Source of the DNA: Monarcha castaneiventris obscurior
Taxonomy: Eukaryota; Chordata; Aves; Passeriformes; Monarchidae
Length of the DNA stretch: 64,000 nt
Reading direction: 5' to 3'
NCBI GenBank assembly: GCA_026261815.1
Contig: JAMPIT010000884.1
Location: 18,064,210-18,128,209, forward strand
Shown here: in pieces, positions 1 to 12,637 of the stretch
Numbering within the stretch: the stretch's first letter is position 1
Layout of the letters: every line of letters begins with the position of its first letter
Translations under genes and position numbers: made by a program
The notes under the pieces: generated by a model
Told to the model about the DNA's origin: nothing
The model's database searches: none
The model's input: the letters and a program-made list of their open reading frames with translations, nothing else

Positions 1-8
1 GTGCTCAC

Positions 9-148
9 CGTTTTCATTCCAACTATGGATTTCTCCACTTTGGTGACATAAGTCACATGGTCCTCATTAGATTTTAGCTCTTTCTGCTGGATCCTCTCAT
101 AGATTCCCACCACCAGCTCCCGAGGGATGTCAGCACCATCGTCCACCC
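9..148 (-). CDS. IQSEC3: IQSEC3 exon G: end of Sec7, lead-in to PH domain
   Basis: This 140-nt exon follows acceptor TGTTTGGTAG and encodes [20 protein letters not shown], then [20 protein letters not shown] and IVGMKT, ending at donor AAACG|GTGAGC. It contributes the last Sec7 helices and the linker into the PH-like domain, which binds phosphoinositides in this family. The start phase joins exon F as R-G-V-D and the exon ends on a whole codon. [10 protein letters not shown] separates it from IQSEC1 (EDIPREMLMG, from memory). The donor sits eight bases from the window edge, so later exons (PH domain, C-terminus) lie outside. Confidence 0.95.
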
Positions 149-2248
149 CTACCAAACACAGAAAATGTTGGGCAGTCAGGGAGAAAAGAAAAGGGAAGAA
201 CCAGTGGTCCCTGGCAGGTCACTACTGCCTCTGCACTGTGCAGTGCTGGGAAGGCTGAAGGGGAACAGCAATGCTTCACTTTAGGCTGTCTCCTTTCTTT
301 CTCTAATGCATCTAATGCACCAGCAGGAGAGACTGGCATCTCTAAGGCCAATGCAGTTGATTTCATTATTCCATTGCTCTGCATGGTGGCTCATTTCCAT
401 GTGTTCCCTAAGGTTTTATAGCCACAATTTCACATTCATATATCTTGGGCCACTCAGCAGCAACCCCTGCATTGATTTTGTACCATCAGAAGTGCTCGAT
501 GTGGAGACGGCCTACGATGGGATTCAGCAGCTCTTCCTGCCAATGCAGGCATCAGCTCTCCTTGTCTGCTTGGTGATCACCACCATTTTCATTCTGTGCT
601 GTCTCCTAGGAGTAATGCTTTCCTGCAATTCTGTCTGTGATATCTCTGCCTTGATCCTGCCCCTTTCCTCTTTTACATCTCCTTAGATAATTCTCCAAAT
701 TTTGCTGTCTGACCCTTCAGAGATTGGCAGAAAATTTTTCTTTCACCCTTCCCTGAGCCAAACACTGCAAACCAAGCTGCCAGTCCTTCCTCCAAACTGA
801 ATTCCTCCAGTCATTTCATACTGATTTTCTCTGCATTCCCTCCAGCTCCCTGGTCTGAGATGTACTGTCCTGAGTGATGCAGGTGGGGAACTACTGAGGA
901 ATGGAAAGGCATTGAGATGTCCTGGCTCCCTTACCCACATCCTTGTGAATGTATCCTAAATAACATTTCAAACACAAGCTGCTGAAGCTGCTGGCCTGGG
1001 CATTGGCCTGCAGGTGAGTCAGGACTGAGCTGTCTCCCCTTGTCTGTGATGGGGTGACATTCACTCACTCTTATGAGTTGTGGTGTGTTGCACACTGGAG
1101 GTGAGTGACCTTCATTCTGGTTTAATTCATTGTGGTATGAACTGACAGATTTTAAGGCAACTCTAAGTGTAAGTTAACATTTAAAAAAAAACCCTCTTTT
1201 GTTAGTGCTATCAATTGTAATACTAAAGGGGGTGATGGCAGGTAGCAGCCCCATTCAGCATCTGTGGAATTAACATGAAAGTGGGCCTCAGTGTCACATT
1301 ATACCAGTCTGAAGCAGGTGACAAATTGTGGAGGGTGTGGGAGGCTGAGATGACACTTTCTGAACTGCAATCAGGACATAGAAACAAGTCAAAGGAACCC
1401 AGAGAAGTACAAAATCGTCAAAAAAGACAGGAATTTACTCTGGGAAAACTTTGAGGGAGCTTTATCTGAATTGCAGTTGTGCAGTAAGAGAAACTTGGAA
1501 AATGGCCGACCTGGGATGACCTAGGAGTGAATATGGCTGGGAAATTAGACAATAATTTGTCTAGACATGATGTCAAAAAGGCCAAACCATACTAAGCTGC
1601 ATTACTAGATCTGAAAATAAGGATGAGGCAGTAGCTCTGTGTATGAGTATGTTGTGACCACATCTGAAAAAGTGCTTTTAACAACCTATTACCCAGATGG
1701 AAAGGACCGACCTTGAAAACAGAAGAAAATTGATTTGGGGAAGTGATGTATCAGAAATTGCAAAGAGGTAATGTATGCATGAACTCTGTCACGCCTACAG
1801 TTACTATAAGTAATTGCAGGCAATTAAGAAGGAGAAGATTTAGCCTGAATAGAAGGAAAATGTGTTCATATATTCAAAGCAGCAAGTAGGGCTTGTTTAG
1901 CACAATCCAGCAGGGTCTAAGAAGGATGGAGTTGAACAATAGGAAAATGTAATACAATGGACTGTTTCCAAGTAATGAGATATTTTAAAAGATGAAGCCA
2001 TCCCTCAAAGGAAAATCGTTGGTTTCTGAGAAGGCTGGACAGCTTCCTGCAGAAAACAAAGCTAATTAGAACTTCCCTTCCCCAGCACCCTAGAAGGCAC
2101 CTCAAAGTGCCTTCAGTGTCTGGCTCACAGGCAAGCAGCAACAGACCTAGAGAAAGGCAGTTCCACTAGGTTTTTCCTGCCTTCATCTAGGCAGAATTTG
2201 GAACAGCAAGAGGGCAAAAAAAAAAACCAGTCAAGGCAGGACCCTCAC
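149..2248 (-). other. IQSEC3 intron between exons F and G (2.1 kb)
   Basis: This intron is bounded by donor GTGAGG at 2248 and the acceptor ending at 149. It is unremarkable AT-moderate sequence. I see no coding exon, recognised repeat family or RNA gene. Short A-runs occur near 1183 and 2219. Confidence 0.8.
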
Positions 2249-2415
2249 CTCTCAGGTTGCGAATGAAGTCCTCCAGCATCATCTTCCTGTCAGGCTTGAT
2301 GTTGGGGCTGTACATGTCCGTGTTGAGGAGGATGATTGCAAAGGCCAAGATGAAGATGGTGTCCGGGTTGTGAAACTGCTGGACCACATCTGGGTTACAC
2401 ATGCAGTACCTCTGG
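2249..2415 (-). CDS. IQSEC3: IQSEC3 exon F: Sec7 second conserved motif
   Basis: This 167-nt exon follows acceptor TCCTGCTGCAG and encodes [40 protein letters not shown] and [16 protein letters not shown], before donor AGAG|GTGAGG. The block [14 protein letters not shown] is the second Sec7 signature, forming the hydrophobic groove that contacts ARF. The first C completes Ser with AG from exon E, and the last G forms Gly with GG from exon G. Open reading frame runs on past both splice sites into intron (out to 2633 and 2187), but the splice signals and homology define the exon. One difference from human as remembered is Asp instead of Glu in NPDVV. Confidence 0.96.
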
Positions 2416-3269
<854 letters not shown>

Positions 3270-3419
3270 TCACTGTGGAACCAAGGCCCAGTCCCCAAGG
3301 GAAATCCCATGGGAAAGGCCCTTAGACATCACTGTGGCTTCCTGGATCCTGCTTACAACGGGCAGTGGTTTCACACAAGTGATTCCTGTATTCTACAGCT
3401 GGTGAGCAATTCTTCTGCC

Positions 3420-3622
3420 TGAATGTATATTTATATATATGTGTGTGTATGTATACATCATGTATATATATACATATCATATCATAGACAGCATATACGT
3501 TCACACGTGTACACAGAGAAAGTGTATAAATATATATGTATTGATATCTACCTGTATCTATATAGATAAATAGACATCTTTATTGAGATAGATATTTAGA
3601 CACCTATATCAATATCAATAAG
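3420..3622. repeat. AT-rich, TATA/TGTA-type degenerate simple repeat
   Basis: This roughly 200-nt tract is dominated by TATA, TGTG, TACA and GATA steps (for example TATATATGTGTGTGTATG and GATATAGATAAATAGACA-like strings). It is an eroded alternating purine-pyrimidine microsatellite inside the intron. No gene lies in it. Confidence 0.7.
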
Positions 3623-6600
3623 ACCAGAGTGAGCTCAGAGAAAATAGGAAATGGAAGTTGTTGTACAGAAATAGCATTGCAACATCACCTGCTCATCTGG
3701 TGTCACTTTGCATTTCGACGCGATTCACTGCCCACTGGTAATTCATGGCCGGTTCAGAAACCCCAAGAAGGGGATGCCACCTCTCTTATTTCCCACTAAA
3801 GCATTCTCATCTTATAAAGGCCCTGCTGTTAGTCTCCAACACCTACCACTACAGTTCTTGCTCTCTGTGTTAGTCAAATAATCTACTTGTTCTTATTCTT
3901 ACTGCATAATGTTTCAGTCACTTGTAATGACAACACCTTTCCCATGTGGCTTCAGCACATTTTGCTAGCATATTCCTACCTTTTGTGCTCAGGTCATTAC
4001 TGCAAGCATTAATCAAAAGACTAGACTCAGAAACCCCTGTTCATAATGTCCCTTAGGCCCAACTTCCCATTTCAGCAGAGTATGTAGGCACTAATGTCTG
4101 TATCAGCCAATTTGCTCCCCCATTTATGATTCCTCTGCTAATTTCTCTCTCTTCCACTCTCAATAAAAAATTTCCCATGTCCAATGCTTTACTGAAGTCT
4201 AGAATTATGTTCTGCATGTCCCCTGTCTAGAAAACTAGTTATTTTAACCAAGACAGACATTGAATTAATCTACTTTCCACTGACTTTGGTATGTACAATT
4301 TACCTTCCTTCTTGTCATTATTCTTTCCCAAAAATAAATTTTCAAAGCTGAAATTCTATCTGACAGATGAAGAAAGTCACAGGTGCCAGAATCTCATTTT
4401 CTTTAAGCTTTCCTTAAATACCAGTTACTAATTTGCTAAAGGGACCACCTTGACATTAGAAGAGTATTTAAAATTCAGGAACTTCATATTTTCTGCTTCC
4501 CTCTACCTATCAGCCCCTTAAACCCTTTACTTAATTCTTTGTGTTTGGGTTGCTTTGTCGTGTGGTAAAGGATAAACTGATCCCAAATTTAAGGTTATTA
4601 AGGAGGAAATTTTCCACAAGACAGATCGTCTGGGACCTTATGAGGAGTGGTACAGGGGAAAAGGAGGGGGAGGGGATTAGCTTCCTTCTGCATCCTTCTG
4701 TTTCCTAGGATTATCTGGAAATTTTGCCAAAGAAACCTCTACTAATAAAGGGATGTGCTGTTACCAGTTTCTTCTTCCTTTCTGAGATAAACTGGGGGTG
4801 TGTCTGTTGGTCTTTTCTAAGTGCTGCAGTTTGCTGTGGGGTGTTGGGAAGTGGTTTGTGAACTGAGCTGTTGAGTGCCATGTGCAGCCTTGCTAGAATA
4901 AAAATCTGTTGCACAATGCCTCAGATGGGTGAGGGACAGAGTTCAAATGCTCAGAGACGTCTCCTCCACAGCCTTATTGATACAGGAGTTGGGATGTCAT
5001 CATTTAACTGGGGTGACACCCGCAGAATAACTTACCAAGAGCTCTGACTGAACATAAAGTGCTTTGTATCTTCTGAGGTTGGAGTTGTTACAACCTCAGC
5101 TAGGAATTGTGGGCTCTTTCTCTGCACAAAGTCCATATAATCGAAATTCAGGAACAAATAGGGAGCAAGGGAAGAGAATCAAAGGGACTGCTCTCATAGG
5201 AAATCTTCCATGAAATATTTTTTTATCTCTCCAAGAAGTGGACTGCAGAAACACTTGGCAATAAGAAAAACTTCCTCCACTGTCTCTTTCCTTTGTTATT
5301 TTTATTTTTCTCATACTCACTCCCTTGGGTTAACATCAAGGCATTCTGCTTCTTGGAATTCACCTTTGATAGTAAGAACAGTTTTCCTCTTATTAGTCGT
5401 TATTGTGTTCACAGCTGTAACCACCTCTGCACTTGGGCTTTTGTTATTATTTTTTAATCCTTTCCAGTGTGCAGTGTTTCTCAGCACTGACCCCAGTGAT
5501 TCTGCTGCTATTGTCTGCTTCCAGACATGTGAACACAGAGTCCTCGCACACCCCAGGGACGTCCTCTGGGGTCACCCTAGTAACTCCAATCCACCAGCAT
5601 TAAATCATCTATCTTTCGCTTACTCCTTCCCTCTTTGATCAGTCTTTCCCCCTCCACACAGGCTGCTCTAACACATGCTCCCCTTTGCCTACAAACCTCA
5701 AGTAATAAAGTCTATGTCCTTAATACAGAAAGCATCGAGCCTTCATTGGGACAAGGCAGCTGTTCATAGCCCTTTTCAAACCCAGGCACTGCTGTATGAG
5801 TTATGCTCAGCTTCTTCTACGAGAGTTTCTCTCACAGACTGACTGATGCAGGCTTACTTTGTAAATTCTAACTCCTGGGAGCCTCTTCCATGTCTCCCTC
5901 GGCCCAAAGAACAGTGTCCCCTGTCCTGCCTACTGAGAAAAGTTGACCAGGCAGAAAAGACAGGTTAGGAAGAACGTTTGATTCAAGCAAAGTCAGCCTG
6001 TGCTTGGACTTGATTTATCTGACAAATCCTGTGCCAAAGACCTGAAGAACAGCTCCTAGAGGAGCCATTGGGTACCAGGCTGCTGTTTCTGCTGCTAGAC
6101 AGACAGAAAGAAAGGTGGATCAGACTTGTCTGATACTTTTTGTGACCAAATTTGATACAGCAAAGTCCATTCAAAGAGCCAGCCTTGTGCTATGGGGCTG
6201 CTGTGCTCCTGCTCCTCTTCTAGACAGCTGGAAGTTTTGAAGCCTTCCCTGACCTCGGATTCCAGCACAGACACACTTAACTTTCCAAATGCATTTTGGT
6301 AACTGTCAGACACCCCCTGAAATGCAGCACAACTTTTCCTTGTGAAACCAGAGCAAGGAGGTCTTTTCTTTCTAAGGGAGAGACCATGGAAGCGGACAAA
6401 AGATACAAGAGCAGCTGGCTCTCTGCATCCAAGGATGTGCACATGCCAGAACCAGTGCTGAGTTCATTTTTCCACAAACAGCTGGACACCTGTGAGATGC
6501 CTGCTCCATCAGGAGGCTTAAGGGATGATGATGCAGGGACACAGTAATCACCTTATAAAATCTCATGTTTCAACTCCTTCCTGCCCATGAACTTGCAACA

Positions 6601-9320
6601 AGCCACACAAATTGAGCTGGCAGTGCACCCAGAGATTCATTTAGCCCACTGTCTGCAAGGATATGACTTTGGATATTTGGATCGTGTTGTTGAAGTCAGC
6701 AGGAAAAGCGCTGGCTCCCTGCCTCATAAACAAGATGGTGGGGTTTGAGGGCTCTTGTGCCACCTGAGTACATGAGGAGTTTGTTCTGCCCTGAGGCACC
6801 TCACAAGTGCAGAGAATTGCACACCAGGTGCCAGGACCAAAGAGCGGGCTCCTAGATGGATTCTTCTGCCTAGCTATTATTTCTGCTGTAGCCATGCTGG
6901 CTCCCAGGTTACAGAGCAAAGATCTCCCCAAAAGTGGGTGGACAGAATGGCAGAAGAGCTGTGAGGATTTAGCACAGGGCTAAGCATGGCAAAAAAGCCT
7001 GTGGCAAAAGGGTTCAGCAAAGGCAGGAAGCAGCTGTATCATGTGGGGCTGGGATCTGCTCACCCAAGTGTAATGACCTATTTTCCAGCTTTTCTGCTCA
7101 GGTGACAGTGCAGCAGGAGCTGGGATGCAACTAAAAGCGTCTGTAATGAACCTGCAGCCTCTACTCAGGGAGGGAGCAAGGGGGGAGGCAGCCAGGTGGA
7201 AAGTTTAAAATCACAAGGCACAAAGATATTAATAAAAATCATCCCTTTCCTCAGCCTCCCTAATTCTACAAGCTTTCTGAAGATGAACCAGGATTTGGAT
7301 GAATTGCAGAAGAGCTCAGCTGCCTGGGAGGAGACTGCCCTGCATGTGCTAACTGAACAGAGAGAAAAGCTAGCAGGAGTCCCCGATTCCTTGCACCAGT
7401 GGGCACAGGTGTGTGTCCCAATCCTGCCCTCCACGCCCTCTTGGGAAAGATAGTCTCTACAATGGAGACCACAGCCCACACCAATCCTCCCTTTCTGGAG
7501 AATGCCACGGGACATTTATTGCCTGTTTCCCCCTGGGGCTGTCATGCCTCCTCACCCTCCTGTGGTTGTCGGTAGCTCACATGGCTACTTACTTAGGCTC
7601 CTTCCTGAGCTTCCCTGGGGATTAGGCAGACTCAAGCTGCACCTTCAGCCTGTACCAGTCTGGCATGGGAAGGCTGTTCTTACTCACATTTGGTCTGTGC
7701 TACAGCCCTGCTTGCAGCAGGAGGTCAGATCATGTTCTTCCCTCTGTCCTGTTTCCATCACACCCTTATCCATTGCTCCTGCTCGAGCCCTCCCGTGATG
7801 CAAGTCCCTTACTGATCCTCTGTAGCAACCTCAGTGAAAAGGGGAAGGAAAGCTCCTTTGGGCAAGCCCATTCTGCCTGTCCAAGAGGAACATAACTCTT
7901 CTTTGAGAGACACTCCTTTTGCTGGGCTCCCAGCTCTGCACTTCCTAGGAGCAGCTTTTCCCTCCCTGACTCTCCATGACAGAAAGAGAAGACAACACAG
8001 GCTTGACAGGCAGGAGACCTGCTCAGCCCCAGGGAGAGTGGCTCCAGCAGTGACTTCCACTCTAACACCAGCCAGACCCCAACTCAGCACAATGTCTCCT
8101 CTGCTGGAATCCCTGCCCATTTCTCCTCTGACAGCAAGTGCACCAGGACAGCCACATCTGCACTTCCAAGTCCCACGAGCCGAACACAAGCCATCCAGTA
8201 CCAGCAGCACAGCTGACTCCATTCATTAAATCACTCACATTATCTTGTTCTTGAATGAACTATAAATGGAAGCAATTCCTGAGTCAGGAACAGGTGGAGG
8301 GGAAGAATGGACTAAAGTGAAGGAAAGTATGAAGGAAGGAGAACAAAAGCAACAAATAAACACAGAATGAAGAAAGGATGCAAGAATGATGATGTGTCTC
8401 ATATCAAAACTATGTGTTAATGCCTTAGGCCTGACTTTTTCAAAGCAACAAAATTATTTTTCTGCAGTACTTGACAAATAGGTTTGATTAAAACTGCTCA
8501 GTACCACATAGGTGCTTTAATGGGTTGGGCTAGCTCTCTCCAGCTGTATTCCCTGGACTGGTAGACACTGAAACCCTGGGGTAGGTCACCAGTGACTCCT
8601 CCTAGCTGGCAGCAGGGTAGGTTGTGGAAGGAGATTCTTGGATCTTACTGTGGGATGCTGATCACAGTGAATGGTTATCCTGTGGGATGCTTAAAATAGG
8701 TTACAGGTGGGATTTATGCCCTGTAACACAAAATGCCTAAAAGCTGCACGTCCAGCCTAAACTAGCACACTGAGAAAAACAACACTCTTGAGGGCCCTGT
8801 GTCTCTCCACTGACAGAAGGAATTAACAAATTTCTAGAAGACACTAAACTTGGTGGTGGCCAACAACAGGTGAGATAAATCCTAGTTTTAAAGATTGAAG
8901 CCTTTTCTAAAAAAGCTAATTACATACTGCATCTTCCTAAAGAGACAGACCGGAGTGGTTCAGTGTTATCAATGCATGTGTGTCAATTATAGTCAGAAAC
9001 TGCTGAAAATCTCCTGCTCTCTCTGTTGTTCCTCTGGCTAGTATGTAGAATTACTTGTGAGTTATCCAGACATCTTTTTTGAGTTCCAAGAAAATCAGTT
9101 AAAGGTTGAAAGATAAGACCAGGAGGATGGAAAGGAGATTACAATTTCAGGGCATTTAGGGGCTGGGCATGAAGGTGTGGGAAGGCAAAACAGCACACCA
9201 AAGTGCTCAAGCCTCATAAACTGCTTACCTCACCTCAACCCCTGCCCTCTTACATAAAAGGCTTTGCAACCAGCACAGCACTTCTCTGGAGTTTTATGGT
9301 GGTCAGTAAAGGCATTGAGG

Positions 9321-9374
9321 AGGGACGAGTGGCACTTGGCATCATCTTCACAGTGCCAAGTGCCACTCGTCCCT
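9321..9374. repeat. Perfect 21-bp inverted repeat (hairpin) with 12-nt loop
   Basis: The left arm 9321-9341 (contains GACGAGTGGCACTTGGCA) and right arm 9354-9374 (contains TGCCAAGTGCCACTCGTC) are exact reverse complements, separated by TCATCTTCACAG. Pairing stops cleanly outside the arms. It could be a local inverted duplication, part of a small repeat, or a small-RNA hairpin. The stem is shorter than that of a typical pre-miRNA and has no bulges. Confidence 0.8.
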
Positions 9375-12300
9375 GCTCAGCTCTGCTGTTTGACAGCAGG
9401 AGCAGGCAGAGGCTGGCTCCTCTGTCAGCCAGCACAGCTTCAGTACCTGCAGAAGCCAAGAGAGCTCTGCAGAGTACAGACTTATGGCTGGACATTACAG
9501 CTGAGTCTAGAGTTTGTAACCTGGGCAGCTCTGCCCTGCCTTCAAATGCACAAGGGAGACTGACACTTCTGCAGATGTTTTAAAAGCTGTCTAATTATTT
9601 ATTCATGCAGCTGAGTTAATTCAACCTGGCTGCAATAGAAACATTGCTTACAATACACAATTGCAACATAAGTTTTCACATCGAGCGAAAGCTAAACTAA
9701 CACAGCAAGTGGCATCAATAATTGAAATTGCTTTTGGGAGGTAGAGAAGGCTCCAGGGTCAGGTTTGGGATGTGAAAGAGCACAGACATCTCTGCCTGCA
9801 TACAGGCTTGCTCACTGCAGGTGATCAGAGCCTGTCCAAGCACACCTGCCTGCTCACAGCCACCCTGCCTGGGCATTTGACCTTGGCAGGACTAAGTGCC
9901 TGTCCTTCTTCTGCCCATTTGGGCCACAGAAATGACTGTGATATTGGGCAAATTGTGCAAAAGCTACTGCATGAGCTCTCCTGTCTGCCACATGCTCCCC
10001 AGGGAATACCTTAACTTGGCTAAGCGTGGGTGGATGTGGGGACAGCAAGACAGCCCTTGCAGAGTCTATTCTCCCAACCTGTGTCCGTGTTTCTGAGCTA
10101 GTTGATGGGAGCTGGATGGGGAATGAGGACCAGATTAGGTCTTAGACAGTTCTAAAATGCCAAAAGGTCTTTAATCTGTTCCCATAGAAACAGCTCATGA
10201 GTTGTGACCAGCCCTTGAGATACAGTGCACTGGAAATGCCAGCACACTGTACAACACTGCCAGCCCTCTTCTTCCTGCAGCATGGACAGGAAAAATAACC
10301 AAGATTATAATTCTGGGCCATAATTTTTCCTTTCAATGCCTTGTTTCCATGTATGGCATGCTGCTGGGTGTGCAGCCATTGCCCATCCAGCCCTCATGAG
10401 CAGCGGATAAAATAATCGCTTGCAAAGCCCACCAACCATCGCTACCCCCAAGCTCAGAACTGGCACAGGAAGAAAGTACCTTCAAACAGCACAGCTATAA
10501 CCAGCTGAATGTGCATGTTTTTTTCCTTCCTGTTTTAGAATATTCTTTGTGTATTTTAAGCCTACTTTCATCTTTGCCTTTAAGGAAGACGAATCAGCCA
10601 TTTATTGTGAAGAGGGGATGGCAGCACAGATTGTTACTGCAAGCATATCATCTGTTGCCTGGAGAGATCAGACACAGGTTTGAACCCTGAATTCAGACCC
10701 AGTTGCTTGATACTTCTTCAGTCCCTGCCCAAGATATATCCATGTGCACACAGCCTCAATACCTCAGCCCCATCTTTGAGCCTTGTTTTCTACAGCTGTT
10801 AATAGGAAGGGCAAGGTCACTCTTTCACTGAACATTTGGAGTGTTACCATGAGAGGGGCAGTGGCAACTTCGAGTAATGAGCAGGATGGAGTAGGGCCAT
10901 GCTCCAATGGCCCCCATGCCACGTGCAGAAACAGGACAGGCAACCCCAGCGTAGCAGCTCCTGGACACTGAGGCTGGGAGGCTGACTCCAGGCTTTGCAG
11001 TAGGGACTGCTCCCAGGAGCTGCTGACACAGAGTTTGTAGTCCTGTGTGAGGCAGAGGAACATGGTCATTTGCAGGGATGATGCCAAATTTAGGATTACA
11101 AGGAAGTGTCAGCCTACTGTTGTCGCAATATTTCCCTGTGTGTGCAGAGGCTAGGTTTGGACTTGAGCAGATTATCTGTCAGGGGAAGCAGCCCACACAA
11201 TGCTTACTGGAGAAAAAGAGGCAATTACTTTTAATTGTAGCTCTCAGCATGAAGAGGCTGGAGAGTACATGTGTCTTCTTGCTGGCCAAATCAATACCCC
11301 TACAGTATATTAAAAAAAGAGATGGATCAAATGCCAGGTGCCTGCAGCAATAAGAAGCAGCAATTGTAGCTGGAATTAATTTTAAAATTTGGGCCTAGAT
11401 TTGGCCCTTGAACTTTGGTATCCTCCAGTCTTGCCCTGGAGTAGAAGTGGGGTGTGTATTTGGGATTTGGAGTTTTTGTATGGTTTGGTTCAAGAGAAAC
11501 CACTGCAAAATTCAAGGGAAATGGAGAACATTTTGGAGAATGGGAGAACATAATAAAGGACCCAGTGCAAAGGGCTTCCCACCTAATGGAAAGGCAGCTC
11601 TCACTAAGAATTGTGCTTCTGCATAATAAAAGAAAGGCCTAGCTGAGTGCTGGTCATGCCTTGAAATGGGTCTCTGAATGAGCTAGACTTGAAAGAGGAG
11701 AGAGGTGTAGGCTGAGAGATGCATGGCTTGTGACCAGGAGAGGGTCAAGGTGAGAGAATTGAAGGTAACAAACCAGCACAGGCAGCCACTGAACAGAAGC
11801 AGGAAGGAAACCTCAGATTTCGTTCTGAAAAAGGACAGCTCAGCTCGTTGCAGATTTTGGAGTGAGGATGTTCCTCAGTGTTCTGTGGCTGCTGTGGCAA
11901 TGACAAGCCCTTAGTAGCATGTTTTCATATGCAGGCCTCCTCATCCCACAAACAGGACCAATGCCCTTTTGTTATCCTCCTAATGCAGTTGGACAAACTC
12001 AAAGGGCCACCAATTTCCAACCTGGACAGAAAGAAAACTGAGTGTATAGCCAGCATTCACTCCTCCCTGTTTGTCTCACAGCAGGGAGCAGATATTTTTC
12101 CTCCTCTGCCTCTCTTAGTACTTCCCAGAAGGCATCAGAAGTGCTTTATATGGATGGGATAGCCTCAGTTTCTCAGCCCCCAAACCTACCAGCATTACTA
12201 GTTCTACCATCTGACGGTGCTGAACTCCTGCTAGGTGACCGCAGGCCTTCTGAGGAGGGACTGAAATGAAAGAACTGATGATGTTAAGGGTCAAACACAT

Positions 12301-12475
12301 AGCTGGGAAATGTGTCGAGGGATGCCAGATAGGGATTGGCAATGGTGGAGTTCCTGAAGAGTGGGGATGAAGGGGCATGGAGGACAATGAAGTGCTTCCT
12401 GATGCAGCCAGGGGCAGAGTGGGCTGGCAACTCCTTCAGAGTGCAGGGAGGAGGGGAAGAGATTTCCACACTTAC

Positions 12476-12637
12476 TCCAGGACATCCCTGTTGAACTGCT
12501 TCTTGCTGTTGCCCAGGAATTCCCCAATCATCTGGCGGCTGAGGCCCTTCCGCTGGAGCAGAAAGTGCGCCACCCCAATGGGGGTGTCCGGGATGAAGCC
12601 TCGGGAGATCAGGAACTGGATGCCTTTGTCTGGGTTT
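12476..12637 (-). CDS. IQSEC3: IQSEC3 exon D: N-terminal part of Sec7 domain
   Basis: This 162-nt exon follows acceptor TTCCAG and encodes [20 protein letters not shown], then a segment with [16 protein letters not shown] and [14 protein letters not shown], before donor CTGGA|GTAAGT. This is the first part of the all-helical Sec7 fold that grips the ARF switch regions. NPDKG (instead of KPEKG, as I recall IQSEC1) and NSKKQ fit IQSEC3. It begins and ends in the same phase. The first A completes Ile with AT from exon C, and the trailing GA forms Asp with the next exon. The sequence appears identical or nearly so to mammalian IQSEC3 as remembered, as expected for a catalytic core. Confidence 0.96.
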
